Shown here piece by piece: positions 25,383 through 37,222 of a stretch of 45,774 nucleotides of DNA. This DNA is from JOPF136 sp035541255. Its GTDB lineage: Bacteria; Acidobacteriota; Terriglobia; Acidiferrales; UBA7541. A model generated the notes under the pieces. It saw only the letters and a list, made by a program, of their open reading frames with translations. It did not search any database and was not told the origin of the DNA. The stretch covers positions 1-45,774 of the forward strand of contig DATKNR010000047.1 of the NCBI GenBank assembly GCA_035541255.1, read 5' to 3'. The position numbers and the translations under genes were made by a program. Numbering within the stretch: position 1 is the first letter of the stretch; every line of letters begins with the position of its first letter.

Positions 25383-26561
25383 TTGCATTCTACAATCGTT
25401 CACGTTGCGATGACGGCGTTGCTGGGCGCGATCGCGTGCGCCTGGGTGCTGCTGGCGGCGCAACTGGCGGCGGGAATGCGCCGGCTGCCGCGCGTGTCGT
25501 CCGCCAAAGCCCTGCCCGACGCGATGCTGCCCTCCGTCTCCGTGCTGGTGTCCGCGCGCGATGAAGCCGAAAAACTGCCGGGAGCGATGCGGTCACTCCT
25601 GAAGCTCGACTATCCGACCTATGAAGTGGTGGCTGTTGACGACCGTTCCCGCGATGGCACACCCGGGATTCTGCGCGAATTTGCGGCAGGGTGCAAACGG
25701 CTGCGAGCAATCCGAGTGGACGAATTGCCGAAGGGATGGCTGGGAAAACCGCACGGGCTGGAGACGGCGTACGAGAACTCGAACGGGGATTGGCTGGTAT
25801 TCACGGACGCGGACGTGCGTTATGAATCGCAGGCGCTGCGGCTGGCCGTCTCGCTGGCGCTGGAGCGGGGCCTGGACCACCTGACGCTGATCCCGGAAAT
25901 GGAGATGCGAGGATTCTGGGAGCGGACGGTTCTGAATTTCTTCGGGCTGGCGGGGATGATGGCGGCGCGGCCGTGGGCGGTAGGGGATCCGACATCGAAC
26001 GCGTACGCAGGCGTGGGTGCGTTTCAACTGCTGCGGCGCAGCGCGTACGAGCAAATCGGCACGCACCGGAAGCTGGCCATGGAAGTAGTGGACGATATGA
26101 AACTCGGATGGCTGGTGAAACGGGCGGGACTGAAATCGTGCACCGGCCTGGCGGAGGACTTGCTGCACATCCGCTGGCACGCGGGAATCGGCAACATCAT
26201 CCGCGGGACGGAGAAGAATTTCTTCGCGGCGGCGAAATTCCGTCCGGGGATCGCGCTGGCGCAGTACGCGGCCATTCTGCTGCTGAACGTGCTGCCCTTT
26301 GCGGCGCTGCCGTTTGTACGCGGGTGGGCGCAGGCGTTCGCGGCAACGGCGGCTGGGATCATGGTGTTGATCAGCGGAGGAGTCGCGGCGCGGACGGGCG
26401 GGACTGCGCGGTACGGGCTTATCGGATTGACGCATCCGCTGGGGGCGCTGGTAGTGGTGTACATGGCCGCGAGGTCGATGGCGACAACGCTGCGACAGCG
26501 TGGAATTTATTGGCGCGGGACGTTCTATCCGCTGGACGCGCTGCGGCGAGGAGCGGTGTGA
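25383..26561 (+). CDS. Membrane glycosyltransferase, family 2
   Basis: 392 aa: an N-terminal helix (about 10-30), a GT-A catalytic domain with VSVLVSARDEAEKLP, VDDRSRDGT, the DxD motif FTDAD (about 138-142) and acceptor/acid region MEVVDDMKLGW, then three to four C-terminal membrane helices. Layout and length resemble HpnB-type (hopanoid-associated) or other lipid-linked GT2 enzymes; the acceptor is unknown. The TTG at 25383 has AGGAA nearby; an ATG at 25410 is the alternative. Confidence 0.87.
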   Translation: MHSTIVHVAMTALLGAIACAWVLLAAQLAAGMRRLPRVSSAKALPDAMLPSVSVLVSARDEAEKLPGAMRSLLKLDYPTYEVVAVDDRSRDGTPGILREFAAGCKRLRAIRVDELPKGWLGKPHGLETAYENSNGDWLVFTDADVRYESQALRLAVSLALERGLDHLTLIPEMEMRGFWERTVLNFFGLAGMMAARPWAVGDPTSNAYAGVGAFQLLRRSAYEQIGTHRKLAMEVVDDMKLGWLVKRAGLKSCTGLAEDLLHIRWHAGIGNIIRGTEKNFFAAAKFRPGIALAQYAAILLLNVLPFAALPFVRGWAQAFAATAAGIMVLISGGVAARTGGTARYGLIGLTHPLGALVVVYMAARSMATTLRQRGIYWRGTFYPLDALRRGAV

Positions 26562-27634
26562 GGCGGGTGAGCGGCGTTTCGGGCAATTTGACGATGCGAC
26601 TCGCAGCGGCGCTTGCAGCGGCGTTGGCGGCAATCGGGTTACCGGATGCCGTAGCCTTGCGTGGAGCTACAAAGTCGCAGCAGGCGACCCGGGCGAGTGC
26701 GGAGAAGCCGCTGCGGCGGACGTTCCAGGCCGGAGACGAAGCGCGATACCGAGTGAGGCTGACGGTGCACAGCGAACTGGAAGGACCGGGAACAGTGAAA
26801 ATCGGCAGCGTGACGTACGTGAAACCGGAACGGCACACGGGGGAAGCGCGGATTACCTGGAACGCCACGGAGCGAGTGATGAGCGTGGCGGCGGACGGCA
26901 GCGCGCAAATGCGGGAGCAACTGGAAGGATTCGCGGCGCCTGTGGCAAACCCCGGGGCGGATGCGGACGACGCGGAATCCGCCAAACTTACCGCCTCGCT
27001 GGTGCGCATGCTATCCGAGTGGGGCCACGCACGTACGCTGGACTTCAAGGTGGCGGCAAACGGTACGTCCGTGGGAATTGCGGCGGAGGGCGCACCGGAG
27101 CTGGACGAATCAGCGCCACACCTGCTGAATCTGTGGCTCATCCACGCATTGCGACCGCAGGCCACGCTGCCGGAACACCCTGTGCGGCCTGGCGACTCAT
27201 GGCAGGAGCCGCGACAGGTGCACATTGCGGGATGGAGCAACCCCACCGCGGGCGAGACGGATGAATGGATGGAGGGCCCGCCGGGTGACCGGGCGGCCGT
27301 GAGGCTGCATGTGGTGCAGGAAATCTCCGGACACGTTGCGGGCTCGGGACCGAAACCGGCGCCGAATGAAGGCGAACGCCGGGGACAGAACGCGGATGGC
27401 GCGGCGCAGTCCAGCGGTAGAACGGAGCGATTCTTCGCCGAGTCACTGAGCACGATTGCACTGGACGATGGGCGGATGCTGGCGGCATCGCGATCCGCGC
27501 AGAAGGAAATTCAGGAAATACTGGCTCCCGTGGAGGGCCTGCCGCAGCCGCCGCGATTCCGGGCAACCCTGTCCGTGCAGGTGGAAATCGAAAATTGCGT
27601 GGAGAATCCGTGTGAAGCCGGCGGCAATCGCTAG
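26558..27634 (+). CDS. Secreted protein of unknown function, paralogue A
   Basis: 358 aa from the GTG that overlaps the glycosyltransferase stop region (26558); a later ATG (26594) would begin exactly at a signal-like MRLAAALAAALAAIGLPDAVA. The mature part starts with RTFQAGDEARYRVRLTVHSELEG and contains LPEHPVRPGDSWQEPRQVHI. The pattern of a G-D-x-x-R-Y-x-V strand early and a P-G-x-x-W strand later is shared with the next gene. It is probably periplasmic. No enzymatic motif seen. Confidence 0.72.
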   Translation: MRRVSGVSGNLTMRLAAALAAALAAIGLPDAVALRGATKSQQATRASAEKPLRRTFQAGDEARYRVRLTVHSELEGPGTVKIGSVTYVKPERHTGEARITWNATERVMSVAADGSAQMREQLEGFAAPVANPGADADDAESAKLTASLVRMLSEWGHARTLDFKVAANGTSVGIAAEGAPELDESAPHLLNLWLIHALRPQATLPEHPVRPGDSWQEPRQVHIAGWSNPTAGETDEWMEGPPGDRAAVRLHVVQEISGHVAGSGPKPAPNEGERRGQNADGAAQSSGRTERFFAESLSTIALDDGRMLAASRSAQKEIQEILAPVEGLPQPPRFRATLSVQVEIENCVENPCEAGGNR

Positions 27635-28658
27635 CCTGGTTGTTGGCGCGTGGCTGGCCGGCTGGGCCGCGGGCGCGCGTGCACAGAGCGGGGCCGCGCC
27701 GCATGGGCCAGTGGTGCTGACCCCGCAATACACGCCGGGAGACGTGCTGCGCTACCAGGTGTCGTTTCGCTCGCAATCGAAGAGTTTACTGGGAGGGGCA
27801 ATCGAAAACCCCCAGGGCGCGGCGGAACTGGGAATCAATGTGGGAATTACGCTGCGACTGGAAGTGCTGACGCCGATCCCGACATCGCGCCCACAGGAGA
27901 AAAGCGCACCAGCCGCAACGGAGAGCACTGCCGCCGATGAGCGGCATGCATTGCGCCTGCGCGCGACTTACGAGCGTGTATCCGCGGAGCTGACCGGCGA
28001 TTCCTACGATCCCGACGCGAAAAAGCTGCTCGCGCAGTATCAGGGCCTGGAAGGGCGGTCGATCGAATTTCAGCTCGGGCCGCATGGAGAGGTGGAGTAC
28101 ATGCGCGGGATGGAGGAAGTGTTGAAAGATCCGCGAGCGCTGGAAGCGGCGCGGTCGTGGCTGCGCCAACTGGGCGCGGGACTTGAAGCACCGCCGAGCG
28201 GAGTGGTTCCCGGGCAGAGGTGGGACCAAACCCAGGCAGTGCCGGATGCTCCCCTGAACGGGACCGAACTGGAAACGACAACCACATACCTGCGCGACGA
28301 ACCGTGCGACGCGGAGCATCCCGCAGGCGATGCGTGCGCCGTGGTGCTGATGCAGTTTTCACTGGGGCAGAAGGCAGGTGACAAGAAACCGACGCCGGAG
28401 GTTTTCCGGAAGAACGGATTGCGCACATCGGGGGCATGGACGAGCCAGGGACAGAGCTTGATCTATGTATCGGTGCGTACGGGGCGGACGGTGAGGGTGA
28501 CGCAGACGAGCGACGAGGTCATGGACTTGAACATCCGGCACGAGGAGGGCGGGATGCCGTTCCGGTACGCGGGACGGTCGAAAACGGAGACTCACCTTCT
28601 GCTGCTGGATGAGAGACGAGGGGCCGAAGCGGCGACGCCCTCGAAATCAGGAGAGTAG
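27612..28658 (+). CDS. Secreted protein of unknown function, paralogue B
   Basis: 348 aa, GTG start at 27612 overlapping the previous gene by 23 nt. It has a clear signal peptide (MKPAAIASLVVGAWLAGWAAGARA-QSG). The mature domain opens with TPQYTPGDVLRYQVSFRSQS, later PSGVVPGQRWDQTQAVPD, and ends with VTQTSDEVMDLNIRHEEG. The same GD...RY and PGxxW landmarks as paralogue A suggest a tandem duplication with strong divergence. It contains the cysteine pair EPCDAEHPAGDAC. Function unknown. Confidence 0.75.
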   Translation: MKPAAIASLVVGAWLAGWAAGARAQSGAAPHGPVVLTPQYTPGDVLRYQVSFRSQSKSLLGGAIENPQGAAELGINVGITLRLEVLTPIPTSRPQEKSAPAATESTAADERHALRLRATYERVSAELTGDSYDPDAKKLLAQYQGLEGRSIEFQLGPHGEVEYMRGMEEVLKDPRALEAARSWLRQLGAGLEAPPSGVVPGQRWDQTQAVPDAPLNGTELETTTTYLRDEPCDAEHPAGDACAVVLMQFSLGQKAGDKKPTPEVFRKNGLRTSGAWTSQGQSLIYVSVRTGRTVRVTQTSDEVMDLNIRHEEGGMPFRYAGRSKTETHLLLLDERRGAEAATPSKSGE

Positions 28659-28674
28659 AAATCCGGGGGCGGGC

Positions 28675-28692
28675 CCGCGGTCAGGACCGCGG
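28675..28692. repeat. Perfect hairpin straddling the stop codon of the membrane-protein gene
   Basis: CCGCGGTC-AG-GACCGCGG. The TGA stop of the minus-strand gene (TCA at 28681-28683) lies in it. It separates two convergent genes and lacks a T-tract. Confidence 0.5.
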
Positions 28693-29346
28693 CGTCTCCG
28701 CGGGAACCAGGGCAACGTGGACTCCCGCCACGTCTTCATCGAGGATTGCCGAGTAAATGACGAACAGGCCCACCGCGCCGTTCAGAACGAGTCCCACAAA
28801 CAGCCCCACGAGGCGGGCGAAAGCCGGTGAGACGGCCGCAGCGGCGAGCAGAACAAAAGACATGGGAATGTAGGCGATGAAAGAGGCGATCACGACGTAG
28901 ATGATGGAACGCCACGTATAACTCCACCAGATCCGCGCGGTGCGAGCGTGCGTGGGCGGCAATTCCTGTCCGAGACCGGCAGATGCCACGGGCGTAAGCC
29001 TGATGCGGAAGGCGCGGTAGCGTTTCCGCACCACGAAGTGCATGACGAAGAGAGCGACAAGAAAACTGAAGAGATAAGGGATCGCCGTGGCCAGGATGCG
29101 GGCCGCGCCCGGGGTGAGCACGTCATTTCGCATCAAGATACCAATCCATGCGAAGCCAAGATAGACCAAGCCGATGGCGACCAAAGAGGTTCGCCAATAA
29201 AGGGCCCACCAGATGCGGAGACCGTGAGCGAGCGTGGGCTGAACGTAGGTGGCAAAGTACGAGGGAGAGGCTTCGGGGGTAACGCCACCGGTACTTGATG
29301 CCGGTTCCAGCATGGCGAAGGGCGGGATTGTGGTCCCGATTTGCAT
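28681..29346 (-). CDS. Four-helix membrane protein with internal duplication
   Basis: 221 aa with four hydrophobic segments in two pairs. A repeat is visible: LAHGLRIWWALYWRTSLVAI in the first half and HARTARIWWSYTWRSIIYVV in the second, each followed by a helix, a short loop and another helix. No family recognised. The ATG at 29346 is preferred to the TTG at 29355; neither has a good Shine-Dalgarno. It is divergent from uvrB. Confidence 0.7.
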   Translation of the reverse strand: MQIGTTIPPFAMLEPASSTGGVTPEASPSYFATYVQPTLAHGLRIWWALYWRTSLVAIGLVYLGFAWIGILMRNDVLTPGAARILATAIPYLFSFLVALFVMHFVVRKRYRAFRIRLTPVASAGLGQELPPTHARTARIWWSYTWRSIIYVVIASFIAYIPMSFVLLAAAAVSPAFARLVGLFVGLVLNGAVGLFVIYSAILDEDVAGVHVALVPAETPRS

Positions 29347-29464
29347 CTGTGTCAACTAATGAATTCTGGGCGAAGGGACCGAATTGCCCGCCGACGAAGA
29401 GCGCTGCGCGGAAATGCGCCGAGGTATAAAATAATTCGATGCGCGCCGGCGGCCGGAGCGCGCA

Positions 29465-31579
<2,115 letters not shown>

Positions 31580-31653
31580 TTCCCCCTTCGCATCCAAATC
31601 ACTCGACGGAACTCGACGCGGCAACCCGGCGTATCCGAATTGTGGGGGAAATC

Positions 31654-32844
31654 ATGAGGAAGAAACTGCTAGGGGCCGCCCTTGCGGCGATGGCCGTGCT
31701 GACGGCGTCCGGGCAGGGCCCGGCGCAACCCGCTGGAACAGTGCTGATTCGCCGTTTGGACGGCAGCACGATATCGGCGGCGGAAATCGACGCCACGATG
31801 ACGAGGCTGATGCAGGCCGCGCACGTGACGGGTGCGGGGATCGCCCTGCTGAACGACGGCGATGTGGTGTACGAAAAAGCGTACGGCTGGCGCGACGCGG
31901 AAAAGCGGGCGCCGCTGACCGTGGATTCCGTGATGACGGCGGCGTCGCTGAGCAAATCCGCGTTTGCGACGATGGTGATGAAGCTGGCGCAAGAAGGCGC
32001 AGTGGATCTGGACGCGCCAATCGCGCGGTACTTGCCGAAGCCACTGCCGGAATATCCGGGATACGAAAACCTGGCGGGAGATGCGCGGTGGAAAAGGCTG
32101 ACACTGCGCATGCTGCTGGACCACACCAGCGGGTTCGCAAATCTGCGCAGCCTGGAGCCGGACCGCAAACTAAGATTTCACTTCGATCCCGGAACGCGAT
32201 TCGCGTACTCGGGAGTGGGAATCAATCTGGCGCAATTCGTGGTGGAAACGGCGACGAAACATCCGCTGGAAGAGCTGATGCGGGAGCACATCTTCGAACC
32301 TTCGGGAATGACGCGCACGAGCATGGTGTGGCAGGCGCGGTTCGAGGACGATTTTGCGAATGCCTACGACGAGCGGGAACATTCGCTGGGGCCGCAACGA
32401 AGGACGACCGCCAACGCCGCGGGCGGCATGCAAACCACGCTGGCGGACTATGCGCGGTTCCTGTCGGCGCTCATGCGGGGGCGGCTGCTGAGCGCGCGCT
32501 CGAGCGATGCGATGTTCGGTCCGCAGATCGCGATCCATTCGCTGCACGAGTTCCCGACGCTCGCCGAGGAGACCACGAAGGAAAACGATGCAATCCGGCT
32601 GAGCTACGGGCTGGGGTGGGGACTCTACTGGACACCGTACGGGGAGGCGTTCTTCAAGGAAGGCCACGACGAAGGCTTCCGGCACTATGCCGTGGTGTTT
32701 CGCAAACCGAAGACCGGACTGCTGATCATGACGAACAGCTCGAACGGAGAAGGGATCTATCAGGAACTGCTGGAAACCGCGCTGAAGAACCCGTACACGC
32801 CGATTGAATGGGAAAACTTCACTCCGTACAACAAGATGAAATGA
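31654..32844 (+). CDS. Secreted serine beta-lactamase/esterase-family hydrolase
   Basis: 396 aa with signal peptide (MRKKLLGAALAAMAVLTASGQG). Class C/EstB-like motifs: S98-L-S-K101 (SxxK), YSGVG (the YxN position changed to Y-S-G) and GHDEG in the place of KTG/HxG. Pfam Beta-lactamase (PF00144) members include esterases, D-aminopeptidases and DD-carboxypeptidases; the last motif fits an esterase or peptidase better than a true beta-lactamase. ATG 31654 follows GGGGGA. Confidence 0.85.
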   Translation: MRKKLLGAALAAMAVLTASGQGPAQPAGTVLIRRLDGSTISAAEIDATMTRLMQAAHVTGAGIALLNDGDVVYEKAYGWRDAEKRAPLTVDSVMTAASLSKSAFATMVMKLAQEGAVDLDAPIARYLPKPLPEYPGYENLAGDARWKRLTLRMLLDHTSGFANLRSLEPDRKLRFHFDPGTRFAYSGVGINLAQFVVETATKHPLEELMREHIFEPSGMTRTSMVWQARFEDDFANAYDEREHSLGPQRRTTANAAGGMQTTLADYARFLSALMRGRLLSARSSDAMFGPQIAIHSLHEFPTLAEETTKENDAIRLSYGLGWGLYWTPYGEAFFKEGHDEGFRHYAVVFRKPKTGLLIMTNSSNGEGIYQELLETALKNPYTPIEWENFTPYNKMK

Positions 32845-32972
32845 CGTGGCGCAGGCCGAAGCGCGCTAGAAATGCGCACAGCACAACATGGAACCCAACT
32901 TCTAACCACTCGGCTGGTGTTCCCGGCATCGCCACTACTTTCCGGCGAACAAGGCAATCAAGGGGACTCGAA

Positions 32973-35606
32973 TCAGGGCGAGGACGGCGCGGAAAAAATC
33001 TGCGGAGCGGCAAGAGTACCGGAAAGATGGACTGCGTCCTCGCGGGGGCGGCTGGAACCCGGAGCGGGCTTCGCGCGCGGCGCGCCTTGCGGCACAAGAG
33101 ACAGGTCCAGTTCCCCGTGGTAATCCACACTTCCCTTCCCTTCCACCAAGCTGTCGGGGAGCTGGACGCGCAGGCTGTCGAATGCCGCGCGTCCGGAGGA
33201 AAACGAGAATCCCGCCTGGACGTCGCGAACCGTGGTGCGGCCGGGGCGAAGCGCATCGGACTGAAGCGAATCCGCCAAATCAAGAGTAAGCAGGGAGCCG
33301 GAACGAACTTCCGCCTGGCCCGAGCCGGCAAGACTGGCGAGCAGCGCGTCGCGAGTCCAACCGGATGCGTTCAGATCGAGCCGTCCCGAACCGGTGCCGG
33401 TGCAACAATCGCGGGTAGAAACGGCGAGAGCGACGATGGGGGCAACGCTCAGACCGTCGAATGTGGCGCGCACGGCGTAGCGCGGCTGTTCGCCAAAATC
33501 GGCACGAACCTCGCCACGAATCCGGCCTCCCGCGAGAGCGGCCTCGGCGCTTTCAAGCGAAACGGCACGTTCGCCGACGGTGAGATGGCCTTTGACGCGC
33601 TCGAGTTCGAGCCTGCCGACGGCAAGAGAGCCGGCGGAGATTCCGCCTTCGCCGCGGAGCCAGTCGGGCCATGGCGGAGCTTCGCTCGCGACGGTAGCGG
33701 CGGCCTGCGCGGGAAGGATGCGGGAGAGGAGACTCGCGTCGTCCAGAGGGCGGCTGGAAAATCCGCCGACGATCCTCGCGGGGTACAGGCGGTCGACGGC
33801 GAGGGAAAAATCCCACGGCCCGGCGAGCGAAGGCGCCGCCAACGTGCCGGACCAAGCCGAGCCGAACGCCTTTGCGGCGGCAAACTGCACGCGGCGGCCT
33901 GCGGGCAGAAAATCGACGCGGGCCTTGCCCACCACGATGGCGCTGCGGAGCAGGCCGCCGGATAGGGTGGCGTCCTGAAAGGAAATCGTTCCCGCGGTGG
34001 CGACGCGCCAGGGCCGCGCCGTGCCTTTCCATCCCAGGCGGGCGGTGAGCGAGCCGCCAACCTGGAGCGGATTGGAGGCGGGAGCCAATCCCAGCGCGGA
34101 GATGGCGGAGGAAAAGGCGGCGAGGTGAGACGTGGAACCGGCGAGGTTCAGTTCCACGGGAACTCCCGGCGACCATGCGGCGCGGCCGGTGAGCCGCACT
34201 CCGGGATCTTGGCCTCCGGCGGCAAGCTGCAATTCGAGCAGGCGCGAGCCATTCGAATCGGCTTCGAGCACGGAGCGGCGCAACTCGACGGGATTTACCT
34301 CCCCAGGCACGTTCAAACGCGCGCCGGTGGTAGCGAAATTGGCGTGAACGACACGGAAAGGCCAGCCCTGGAGTTCGACGTCCGCTCCGAGATAACCCTC
34401 GACGGAAACTCCCGGGCGCACACCGGGATGGAAGGCGCGGTACCAGGCGAGCAGGTCGTCCAGATGAATGCTGGCAGAAACGACGCGCAAGGAGGCACGC
34501 GCATCCGGGCCCAGACGGAGCGCAGCATTGCCCTGGAGTCTGGAGCGGCGCGCCTCCAACACGATCTGAGGAAATTCCCAGTTGCGCCGGTCGGCGGAAC
34601 CGGTGGCGTCGACGGAAAGATTGAGCGCGGGCGATCCCGACTGCAACGGCAAGTCCCAGCGATGCACTTCCGAGAAACGGAGCGTGCCGGAAATTTTCCA
34701 CGACGGAGAGGCAAAGGGCCGGGACCCGGCAGCGGGGGGCATGGCCGTTCCTGCGCCGCCCGCCGCGGAAGCGGGAGGCGCGTCGCCATGGGAGGGTCTG
34801 CTGCTGAACTCGCCGTTGAGGGAGCCGTCGAGCGAGCCCCGCATGCCGAAGTCACTTTCGGAAACGAGGCGAAGCGCGTCGGAGAGCGAGGCGTCGCGCC
34901 ACTGGAGAGAAAACTGGGCAGGGAGGACGGAAGCGGCCTCGCCCTGGGCGTGCAGCGCGGCGACGGGCAGAATGCCCGCGAAGCGCAGCGTGCCGGCATC
35001 CTGAAGCGTGACTCCCGCGCGGAAGGGCTCCGCTTCGAGGGAAATATTCCAGCGGCCGTCGGGGGCGGCGGAAATCTTGCCGCTCACGCTGGTGAGGGCG
35101 AAGGGGAGTTTGTCCGGACCGCGCTTGAAGTTAATCCGGCCATTGCTGATGGAAACACCGGCGACGCGCGCGGAATCCGCGGCGGAATCGTCACGGCCCG
35201 ATCCGGGAGGAGCGGCCCAGGCCTCGACGTTCCAGTGGCCGTCTGCGGCGCGGACCAGGTTGAGGCTGGGCCGGTCAAAACCGTAATGGGAGAATTCGAG
35301 CCTGCCGCGGAGCAGCGAGCGCCAGCGGGGAGCGATGGAGAGGCGGTCCGCGCGCAGAACGAATTCGTAGCCGAAGCGGGGATCCTCACCCACGGTGATG
35401 TAGTTGGCATCAAGGCGAACGCCGCTCCACACGGTGAGGCCGAAACTTCCGACTTGCACGGGCCGGCCGAATGCGCGCTCGAGGCGGGCGCGCAGGCGCG
35501 CGTGGACGCCCGGCACACGCAATACGAGCGACGCGCCTGCCTGCGCGACGAGCAGGGCCGCGAAGGCCCATGCGAGACGCCTGAATCGAAGCCGCGTGCG
35601 TGCCAT
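32973..35606 (-). CDS. AsmA-like outer-membrane/lipid-transport protein
   Basis: 877 aa with an N-terminal membrane anchor (RLAWAFAALLVAQAGASLVL) then a long beta-rich periplasmic body. It starts with VPGVHARLRARLERAFGRPVQVGSFGLTVWSGVRL, typical of AsmA-family N-termini, and its late GSGRLDLNASGWTRDALLASLAGSGQAEVRSGSL resembles the AsmA C-terminal domain. AsmA-like proteins are implicated in phospholipid movement between membranes. It ends in a Ser/Pro tail. The next gene upstream is lepB (67 nt away). Confidence 0.85.
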   Translation of the reverse strand: MARTRLRFRRLAWAFAALLVAQAGASLVLRVPGVHARLRARLERAFGRPVQVGSFGLTVWSGVRLDANYITVGEDPRFGYEFVLRADRLSIAPRWRSLLRGRLEFSHYGFDRPSLNLVRAADGHWNVEAWAAPPGSGRDDSAADSARVAGVSISNGRINFKRGPDKLPFALTSVSGKISAAPDGRWNISLEAEPFRAGVTLQDAGTLRFAGILPVAALHAQGEAASVLPAQFSLQWRDASLSDALRLVSESDFGMRGSLDGSLNGEFSSRPSHGDAPPASAAGGAGTAMPPAAGSRPFASPSWKISGTLRFSEVHRWDLPLQSGSPALNLSVDATGSADRRNWEFPQIVLEARRSRLQGNAALRLGPDARASLRVVSASIHLDDLLAWYRAFHPGVRPGVSVEGYLGADVELQGWPFRVVHANFATTGARLNVPGEVNPVELRRSVLEADSNGSRLLELQLAAGGQDPGVRLTGRAAWSPGVPVELNLAGSTSHLAAFSSAISALGLAPASNPLQVGGSLTARLGWKGTARPWRVATAGTISFQDATLSGGLLRSAIVVGKARVDFLPAGRRVQFAAAKAFGSAWSGTLAAPSLAGPWDFSLAVDRLYPARIVGGFSSRPLDDASLLSRILPAQAAATVASEAPPWPDWLRGEGGISAGSLAVGRLELERVKGHLTVGERAVSLESAEAALAGGRIRGEVRADFGEQPRYAVRATFDGLSVAPIVALAVSTRDCCTGTGSGRLDLNASGWTRDALLASLAGSGQAEVRSGSLLTLDLADSLQSDALRPGRTTVRDVQAGFSFSSGRAAFDSLRVQLPDSLVEGKGSVDYHGELDLSLVPQGAPRAKPAPGSSRPREDAVHLSGTLAAPQIFSAPSSP

Positions 35607-35673
35607 GACAGGTGGAGTCCGGTCCGGAGCCGCTGGAAACGCAAGAATTCTACGCGCTCAGGGCCAAAAACGC

Positions 35674-36477
35674 TCAGTGGACGAGGTGGAACATGCGGCT
35701 CCAGCGGGTGCGGGAAGGAAAGTGGAGCAGCACGTCCATCAAACTGGTGAGGCCGGAGGAGAGGGACTGATCGGGAGCCTCGTCCGCGGCGGAATTGATG
35801 GACCAATAGATGAACATGGGACGGCCCATGATGGCGTCCTCGTCGACAAAGCCCCAGTAGCGGCTGTCCCAACTGCGCTCGCGATTGTCGCCCATGGCGA
35901 AATATTTGTGCGGGGGAACAGTGAGCTCGCCATTGTGGACGAACTGAAAAATCTGTTTGCGCCATTCCTGCTCGACCATCCCCGCCGGGAGATAGCCGCC
36001 CGGACCGGGCGGAAAGTTATCTCCGTAAGGCTCGGACCAACCCTCGGGGCGGTAAGCGTAAGGCTCGGTGAGCAGCTTTCCATTGATGTAGACGAATTGA
36101 TCGACGATTTTCAGGCGGTCGCCGGGCAGGCCGATGACGCGCTTGACGTAGTTGGTGTGATCCGCGAAGGGAAACTTGAAGACGATGATATCGCCGCGAT
36201 GGATGGGGCGGTAGGGCAGGACGCGGTCGTACCAGGCGCCACTGCCGCCGAAGATGAACTTGTTCACCAGCAGATGATCGCCCACGAGCAGAGTGGGCTC
36301 CATGGAAGGAGTGGGAATTCGATAGGCCTGGAGAATGAAGCTGGTGAAATAGAGCGCCAAAATGACGGTGACGAGCAGGGATTCCGCATACTCGAGAAAA
36401 ATGGAATGCCGCGTTCCCTGAGTGTCCGCGCCGGCGGCGGGCTTCTCGGATTTTTCGCTCACTGCCGTCTGGCTCAT
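35674..36477 (-). CDS. lepB: Signal peptidase I
   Basis: 267 aa: N-terminal membrane helix (about 32-50), catalytic Ser58 in PTPSMEPTL, general-base Lys112 in YVKRVIGLPGD, and GDNRERSWDSRYWG. It removes signal peptides from exported proteins. The C-terminus carries an extra hydrophobic/amphipathic segment after the catalytic domain. Its ATG overlaps the rnc stop (ATGA, 36474-36477), an rnc-lepB order seen in other bacteria. Confidence 0.95.
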   Translation of the reverse strand: MSQTAVSEKSEKPAAGADTQGTRHSIFLEYAESLLVTVILALYFTSFILQAYRIPTPSMEPTLLVGDHLLVNKFIFGGSGAWYDRVLPYRPIHRGDIIVFKFPFADHTNYVKRVIGLPGDRLKIVDQFVYINGKLLTEPYAYRPEGWSEPYGDNFPPGPGGYLPAGMVEQEWRKQIFQFVHNGELTVPPHKYFAMGDNRERSWDSRYWGFVDEDAIMGRPMFIYWSINSAADEAPDQSLSSGLTSLMDVLLHFPSRTRWSRMFHLVH

Positions 36478-37205
36478 TGTGGGGCTTGCTTCTTTCCCGC
36501 CGTGGACTGCTCAAAGGCCACGAGCGCGAGCCGGGCAGCCTGGAGTTCGGCCTGCTTCTTCGAGCGGCCCTCGGCGGAAGCGACCGGCTTGCCGCCGACG
36601 CGGAACTCGATGCGGAAGGTACGCTCATGCTCGGGCCCGGAGCTGGAAACGAGGCAGTACTCTCCGGGGTCGAGTTGAAGCTGGCGCAGGCGCTCCTGCA
36701 GGGCGGATTTCGGATCGAGTTCGGCGAGCGCCTCCAGGCCGGATTCGAGAGCGGGCTCCCAAAGCGTGTTCAGAACAAAGCGCGCGGCGGCCTCGGGTCC
36801 TCCGTCGCGATAGATGGCGGCAACGACGGCTTCATAGGCGTCCGCGAGCAGGCGGGGCTTTTCGCGTCCGCCAGTGCGGTCCTCACCCGCGCCGAGGAGA
36901 AGGAACTGGCCCAGTCCAAGCCGACGGGCGACGGAGGCAAGCATTTCCGCGCTCACCAGATGTGCCTTGGCGCGGTTCAAGCGGCCCAGACTCCACTGAG
37001 GAAACACACGAGTGAGCTGATCCGTGACGGCGAGGCCCACGACAGCATCGCCGAGCAACTCCAGGCGCTCATTGGAAACGGGTTCGCCGGGTTCGCGGGA
37101 TTCGCCGAAATGAGAGCTGTGGGTCATAGCCAAATCGAGCCAGGCGAAATCGCGGAAGGCGTAGCCCAGCCGCCTTTCGAGCTCCGCGCGTTCGCTGGGC
37201 TGCAT
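36474..37205 (-). CDS. rnc: Ribonuclease III
   Basis: 243 aa. RNase III signature NERLELLGDAVV (45-56), second acidic motif ADAYEAVVAAIYRDGG, and a C-terminal dsRNA-binding domain (about 165-235, DPKSALQERLRQLQLDPGEY...ASAEGRSKKQAELQAARLAL). It processes rRNA precursors and double-stranded RNA. The ATG at 37205 begins directly at the domain; the in-frame extension to 37337 lies within the next gene. Confidence 0.95.
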   Translation of the reverse strand: MQPSERAELERRLGYAFRDFAWLDLAMTHSSHFGESREPGEPVSNERLELLGDAVVGLAVTDQLTRVFPQWSLGRLNRAKAHLVSAEMLASVARRLGLGQFLLLGAGEDRTGGREKPRLLADAYEAVVAAIYRDGGPEAAARFVLNTLWEPALESGLEALAELDPKSALQERLRQLQLDPGEYCLVSSSGPEHERTFRIEFRVGGKPVASAEGRSKKQAELQAARLALVAFEQSTAGKKQAPQ

Positions 37206-37222
37206 GGCGGTGCGTAGAACCC

